A DNA stretch of 64,000 nucleotides from a virus. The first letter of the stretch is position 1, and each line of letters begins with the position of its first letter. Shown here piece by piece: positions 61,744 through 64,000 of the stretch. The notes below the pieces were generated by a model. That model saw nothing but the letters and a program-made list of their open reading frames with translations, ran no database searches and was not told where the DNA came from. Where the stretch lies: positions 103,364 through 167,363 of the IMG/VR virus record IMGVR_UViG_3300035670_000018; one strand, 5' to 3'. Position numbers and translations under genes: made by a program.

Positions 61744-61917
61744 ATGCACGAACACATTGACAAGGCGGCCGAAGCTGCAATAGATAAGCATGAGAGGCTT
61801 CTTCATCTGAAAACGATGGAGTTGCTTCTCGGCTCTATGGTTGCACGACAAGGCGTCAAAGAGACGCGCAAGCTTTTGTTGCAGTATGCAAGGCATCTGA
61901 GAGAGTTTCACACATAG
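61744..61917 (+). CDS. Small helical protein
   Basis: 57 residues from ATG 61744, nearly all helix (LLHLKTMELLLGSMVARQG). Ends just before a late box. Unknown function. Confidence 0.5.
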   Translation: MHEHIDKAAEAAIDKHERLLHLKTMELLLGSMVARQGVKETRKLLLQYARHLREFHT

Positions 61918-61923
61918 GAGATA

Positions 61924-61930
61924 CTAAATA
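61924..61930 (+). promoter_or_regulatory. Late box directly at a start codon
   Basis: CTAAATA followed by GTAGC and ATG 61936. The spacing and flanking bases equal those at 16629-16641. AGGAG at 61916-61920 is too far upstream and would not be in a transcript begun here. Confidence 0.55.
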
Positions 61931-61935
61931 GTAGC

Positions 61936-62190
61936 ATGATATATTCATTTATTGACACAGAAACCGAAGAAGAGTTTGAACTTGAGATGACATATGATCA
62001 ACTCAAGGCGTTCTTAGAAGCAAATCCACGCTTCAATCAAACATTCAAAATGAATCTTTGTGATCCCGTTCGCATGGGAGTGACAAGACCACCTACTGAT
62101 TTCTCAAAATATGTTTTAGGTAGAGTGAAAGAAACAAATCCATTAGGTGGTGCAGTAGAGAGAAGATACACAATACCCAAAGAAGTATGA
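61936..62190 (+). CDS. Conserved T4-like phage protein
   Basis: 84 residues. MIYSFIDTETEEEFELEM and FLEANPRFNQ followed by DPVRMGVTRPPTDFSKYVLGR form a pattern shared by T4-like phages (sometimes labelled FmdB-like, though no zinc ribbon is seen here). Unknown function. Followed by a terminator. Confidence 0.65.
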   Translation: MIYSFIDTETEEEFELEMTYDQLKAFLEANPRFNQTFKMNLCDPVRMGVTRPPTDFSKYVLGRVKETNPLGGAVERRYTIPKEV

Positions 62191-62218
62191 GTATCAAACA
62201 CAAAAGAAGACGAGTTTC

Positions 62219-62262
62219 AAAAGGAGATGGTCACGCAGGTGATTCGTCTCCTTTTGCTTTTA
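62219..62262 (+). terminator. Rho-independent terminator before phoH
   Basis: AAAAGGAGA (62219-62227) pairs with TCTCCTTTT (62247-62255); inside, TCAC-GCAG-GTGA forms a second helix (62231-62242). A T-rich run follows (TTTTGCTTTT). Its presence argues against the longer in-frame phoH start at 62187. Confidence 0.68.
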
Positions 62263-62273
62263 AAGGAGCCAAA

Positions 62274-62984
62274 ATGTCTAAGAAACCAAAGAACAAGACT
62301 AGACAACCAGAAGCACAAAAGCAGGCTGCTCATTTTGAGTTAAGACACATCAAGCCGCTTACACCAAATCAGGAGAAAGCATTCAATGCGTATCGACAAG
62401 GTTACCACCTCATGCTCCACGGTTTTGCTGGAACAGGCAAAACATTCTGTGCCCTCTATCTTGCTCTAAATGAAATCTTGACAGGCAACTCAATATACAA
62501 TAAAATAATCATTGTGCGTTCAGTTGTACCTTCCAGAGACATGGGATTTCTTCCTGGTTCTATGAAAGAAAAAGCTGCTGTGTATGAAGAACCATACCGC
62601 GAGATTTGTGATAGTCTCTTTGGGCGTGGCGATGGATATGATATACTGAAGATGAAAGGTATTGTTCAGTTTACGACAACATCATTCTTGCGTGGTATCA
62701 CATTCAATAACGCAATCGTGATACTGGATGAAAGTCAGAACTTGTCATTCCAAGAAGCAGACACAGTAATGACTCGTATGGGTGATGAGAGCCGCATCAT
62801 TGTATGTGGTGACTTCAGACAGACAGACTTGGTAAAGCCACATGAGCGTGAAGGCATCACTCAGCTTATGGCAATCACCAAGCGAATAAATACTTTTCAT
62901 CATGTAGATTTCCAGAAAGAGGACATTGTGCGTTCTGGTCTGGTCAAGTCATACATCATCCAAAAGGACGCAATGGGGCTATGA
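62274..62984 (+). CDS. phoH: PhoH-like ATPase
   Basis: 236 residues from ATG 62274 with AAAGGAG upstream. Walker A GFAGTGKT at 50-57, then IIIVRSVVPSRDMGFLPG, TTSFLRGITFNNAIVILDES (Walker B) and MTRMGDESRIIVCGDFRQTDL. Typical phage PhoH; proposed roles in RNA metabolism or phosphate stress are unproven. The longer ORF from 62187 crosses a terminator. Confidence 0.9.
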   Translation: MSKKPKNKTRQPEAQKQAAHFELRHIKPLTPNQEKAFNAYRQGYHLMLHGFAGTGKTFCALYLALNEILTGNSIYNKIIIVRSVVPSRDMGFLPGSMKEKAAVYEEPYREICDSLFGRGDGYDILKMKGIVQFTTTSFLRGITFNNAIVILDESQNLSFQEADTVMTRMGDESRIIVCGDFRQTDLVKPHEREGITQLMAITKRINTFHHVDFQKEDIVRSGLVKSYIIQKDAMGL

Positions 62985-63814
62985 AGACATTCAAACAATA
63001 TCTAGAAGAGCAGTTATGGTCTGCTATCAAACTACCAGACGGTACAATCAAGAGAGGAAAGTTCCCTCATTCATCTCATGAAGAGATCCGCGATAAGCAT
63101 GGACTTGAGATTACAAAAGATCACAAGATGGGGTTTGTTATGGTCAAGGACGGCAAGAAGACATTCATGGATCGTTCTGAAGCTGCAAAGCATATCGGTC
63201 GACAAACTGACAGAGCAGACAGCACACACTTGAAACCACGCGACCAGATCAATCGTGATGATGATCCTTTTGCAGGAAGTTATGCATCGCCCGACCAGAT
63301 CAAATCAAATGTTTTAGCGATGAGAAAGTTTGGCACAATCCTCAAAGAAGGTAATCCTCTCTCGCGTATGAGAAGTCTTGAAAAAGAAGGTAGACACTTC
63401 ATTGCCATCTCAACTGAAAGACCAGGCTTGTCAAAGAAAGAAGTCTCGGCAAGAAATCAGAAACTTGTTTCTATGGCAAGAGAAGCTGGCTTTGGTGTTC
63501 GTAAGGCTGAAGGACGATACGAAGGTAGCAAAGAATCCTCACATATCATTCATGCTAAAGAACCTGGTCGTGAAGCTGGTGCAGAACTTGTAGCTTTTGG
63601 TCGTAAAGCAGGCAAACACTTTGATCAAGATTCTGTCTTGCATCATAATGGTAAAACTGCTAGACTAATAGGTACAAACACAACCGGTTTTCCGGGAATG
63701 GATAAGTCAGAAAAAGTTGGTGGTAAACTCAAATACAACAACCCTGAGTCGCCATTTCAAACTGAACTCAGACCTTCAAAGAAAAGATCACCAGCAAGAT
63801 TTACTACGGAGTGA
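62981..63814 (+). CDS. Packaged-type protein with DUF3293-like segment
   Basis: 277 residues. N-terminus MKTFKQYLEEQLWSAIKL resembles T4 capsid-targeting sequences. FIAISTERPGLSKKEVSARN, followed by a Gly-containing strand, ESSHIIHAKE and FDQDSVLHHN, has the look of DUF3293-type domains. Basic C-terminus. ATGA overlap with phoH. Confidence 0.6.
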   Translation: MKTFKQYLEEQLWSAIKLPDGTIKRGKFPHSSHEEIRDKHGLEITKDHKMGFVMVKDGKKTFMDRSEAAKHIGRQTDRADSTHLKPRDQINRDDDPFAGSYASPDQIKSNVLAMRKFGTILKEGNPLSRMRSLEKEGRHFIAISTERPGLSKKEVSARNQKLVSMAREAGFGVRKAEGRYEGSKESSHIIHAKEPGREAGAELVAFGRKAGKHFDQDSVLHHNGKTARLIGTNTTGFPGMDKSEKVGGKLKYNNPESPFQTELRPSKKRSPARFTTE

Positions 63815-63816
63815 GT

Positions 63817-63957
63817 ATGAGTTACAGTAAAGAGTGTTTAGATTACATAAAAGAATGTTTAGTCAAAGAAGATCGTAAGCCTATTGGCATGTATGGAACG
63901 TGGGCATATTATGCTGCAAAGAAAAAAGAGCACGAGAAAAACAAATGCCAAGATTAG
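63817..63957 (+). CDS. Small hypothetical protein
   Basis: 46 residues, Lys/Tyr-rich (WAYYAAKKKEHEKNK), two Cys in repeated DYIKECL-like segments. Overlaps the next gene by 13 bases. Unknown function. Confidence 0.48.
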   Translation: MSYSKECLDYIKECLVKEDRKPIGMYGTWAYYAAKKKEHEKNKCQD

Positions 63958-64000
63958 TTCTCATTACAGGTGGATTTGATCCAGTACATTCAGGTCACAT
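63945..64000 (+). CDS. Nucleotidylyltransferase, 3' truncated by window edge
   Basis: Only 18 codons are visible. LVLITGGFDPVHSGH is the HxGH motif of cytidylyl/adenylyl transferases (RfaE/CoaD/glycerol-3-phosphate type). It may make an ADP- or CDP-activated precursor for the sugar genes. Confidence 0.75.
   Translation, partial: MPRLVLITGGFDPVHSGH

Noticed and set aside
62187-62273. N-terminal extension of PhoH
   Set aside because: The extra 29 codons run through a terminator hairpin and do not resemble PhoH; a strong AAAGGAG stands before the ATG at 62274.
1-64000. CRISPR array, insertion sequence, integrase or attachment sites
   Set aside because: No regularly spaced repeat array, transposase, integrase or tRNA-duplicating att site was seen; mobile elements here are homing endonucleases only.

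Overview
The window reads as one continuous stretch of a T4-superfamily myovirus genome (lytic, dsDNA, contractile-tail lineage). The evidence is a T4-type replication core on the plus strand (family B DNA polymerase gp43, RecA-like UvsX, DnaB-like helicase gp41, primase gp61, RNase H/flap exonuclease), T4-type RNA repair genes (Rnl1-like RNA ligase, separate HAD phosphatase and P-loop kinase), PhoH, several GIY-YIG homing endonucleases and T4-like late promoter octamers of the form CTAAATA/TATAAATA. Nucleotide metabolism uses ThyX and a single-chain cobalamin-type ribonucleotide reductase (NrdJ) rather than Td and NrdAB; this pairing is known from T4-superfamily phages of Sinorhizobium. An alphaproteobacterial host is therefore plausible, but this is inference. 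Almost every gene is on the plus strand, tightly packed with ATGA overlaps.

Layout. 0-9.1 kb: replication/recombination block (Sm-like protein, DNA polymerase, GIY-YIG, adenine methyltransferase, sugar-phosphate cupin, UvsX, helicase). 9.1-11.6 kb: small early-type ORFs driven by modular promoters. 11.6-19.4 kb: a large tRNA array with about 31 tRNA or tRNA-like genes whose anticodons cover all 20 amino acids. It is interrupted by small ORFs, a minus-strand tail-collar gene, two exported cell-wall proteins (RlpA-like, L,D-transpeptidase), a homing endonuclease and several highly structured non-coding segments. 19.4-24.7 kb: sugar/methyltransferase cassette, a Dps-like ferritin and a minus-strand glycosyltransferase. 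24.7-39 kb: late block of virion-type and lysis-type genes, including a 1309-residue mosaic protein, proteins with N-termini resembling T4 capsid-targeting sequences, a GH19 endolysin with a peptidoglycan-binding domain and holin-like membrane proteins. 39-45.2 kb: primase, ThyX, NrdJ and three further homing-type nucleases. 45.5-53.5 kb: early small ORFs with the RNA-repair genes. 53.5-56.9 kb: RNase H, a DUF6433-type protein and SprT-like proteins. 57-62 kb: another early mini-gene block. 62-64 kb: PhoH, a packaged-type protein and the start of a nucleotidylyltransferase that runs off the window. The first gene is also cut by the window edge.

How it works together. Three promoter classes can be read by eye. 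Strong sigma70-like promoters (TTGACA/TTGACT with 16-18 bp to TATAAT-like boxes) stand before the primase, within the tRNA array and in the small-gene blocks. A repeated early module places a 15-bp palindrome GCATA-N5-TATGC exactly 11 bp upstream of a TTGAAA-type -35 box, which is 17 bp from the -10. T4-like late boxes stand before virion genes, homing endonucleases and, oddly, uvsX. The tRNA array plus the Rnl1/phosphatase/kinase set suggest a phage that both supplies and repairs tRNAs.

The least explained material is in the tRNA array: two arginine tRNAs lacking a D-arm, two tRNAs with an exchanged T-loop pair, a leader with mutually exclusive hairpins and a terminator, and several tRNA-like or multi-helix RNAs. 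Other unusual points are an RNA ligase split between its catalytic motifs, a membrane coiled-coil gene nested in another gene, and an I-TevI-like hairpin that hides the ribosome binding site of a homing endonuclease with a late promoter in its loop.
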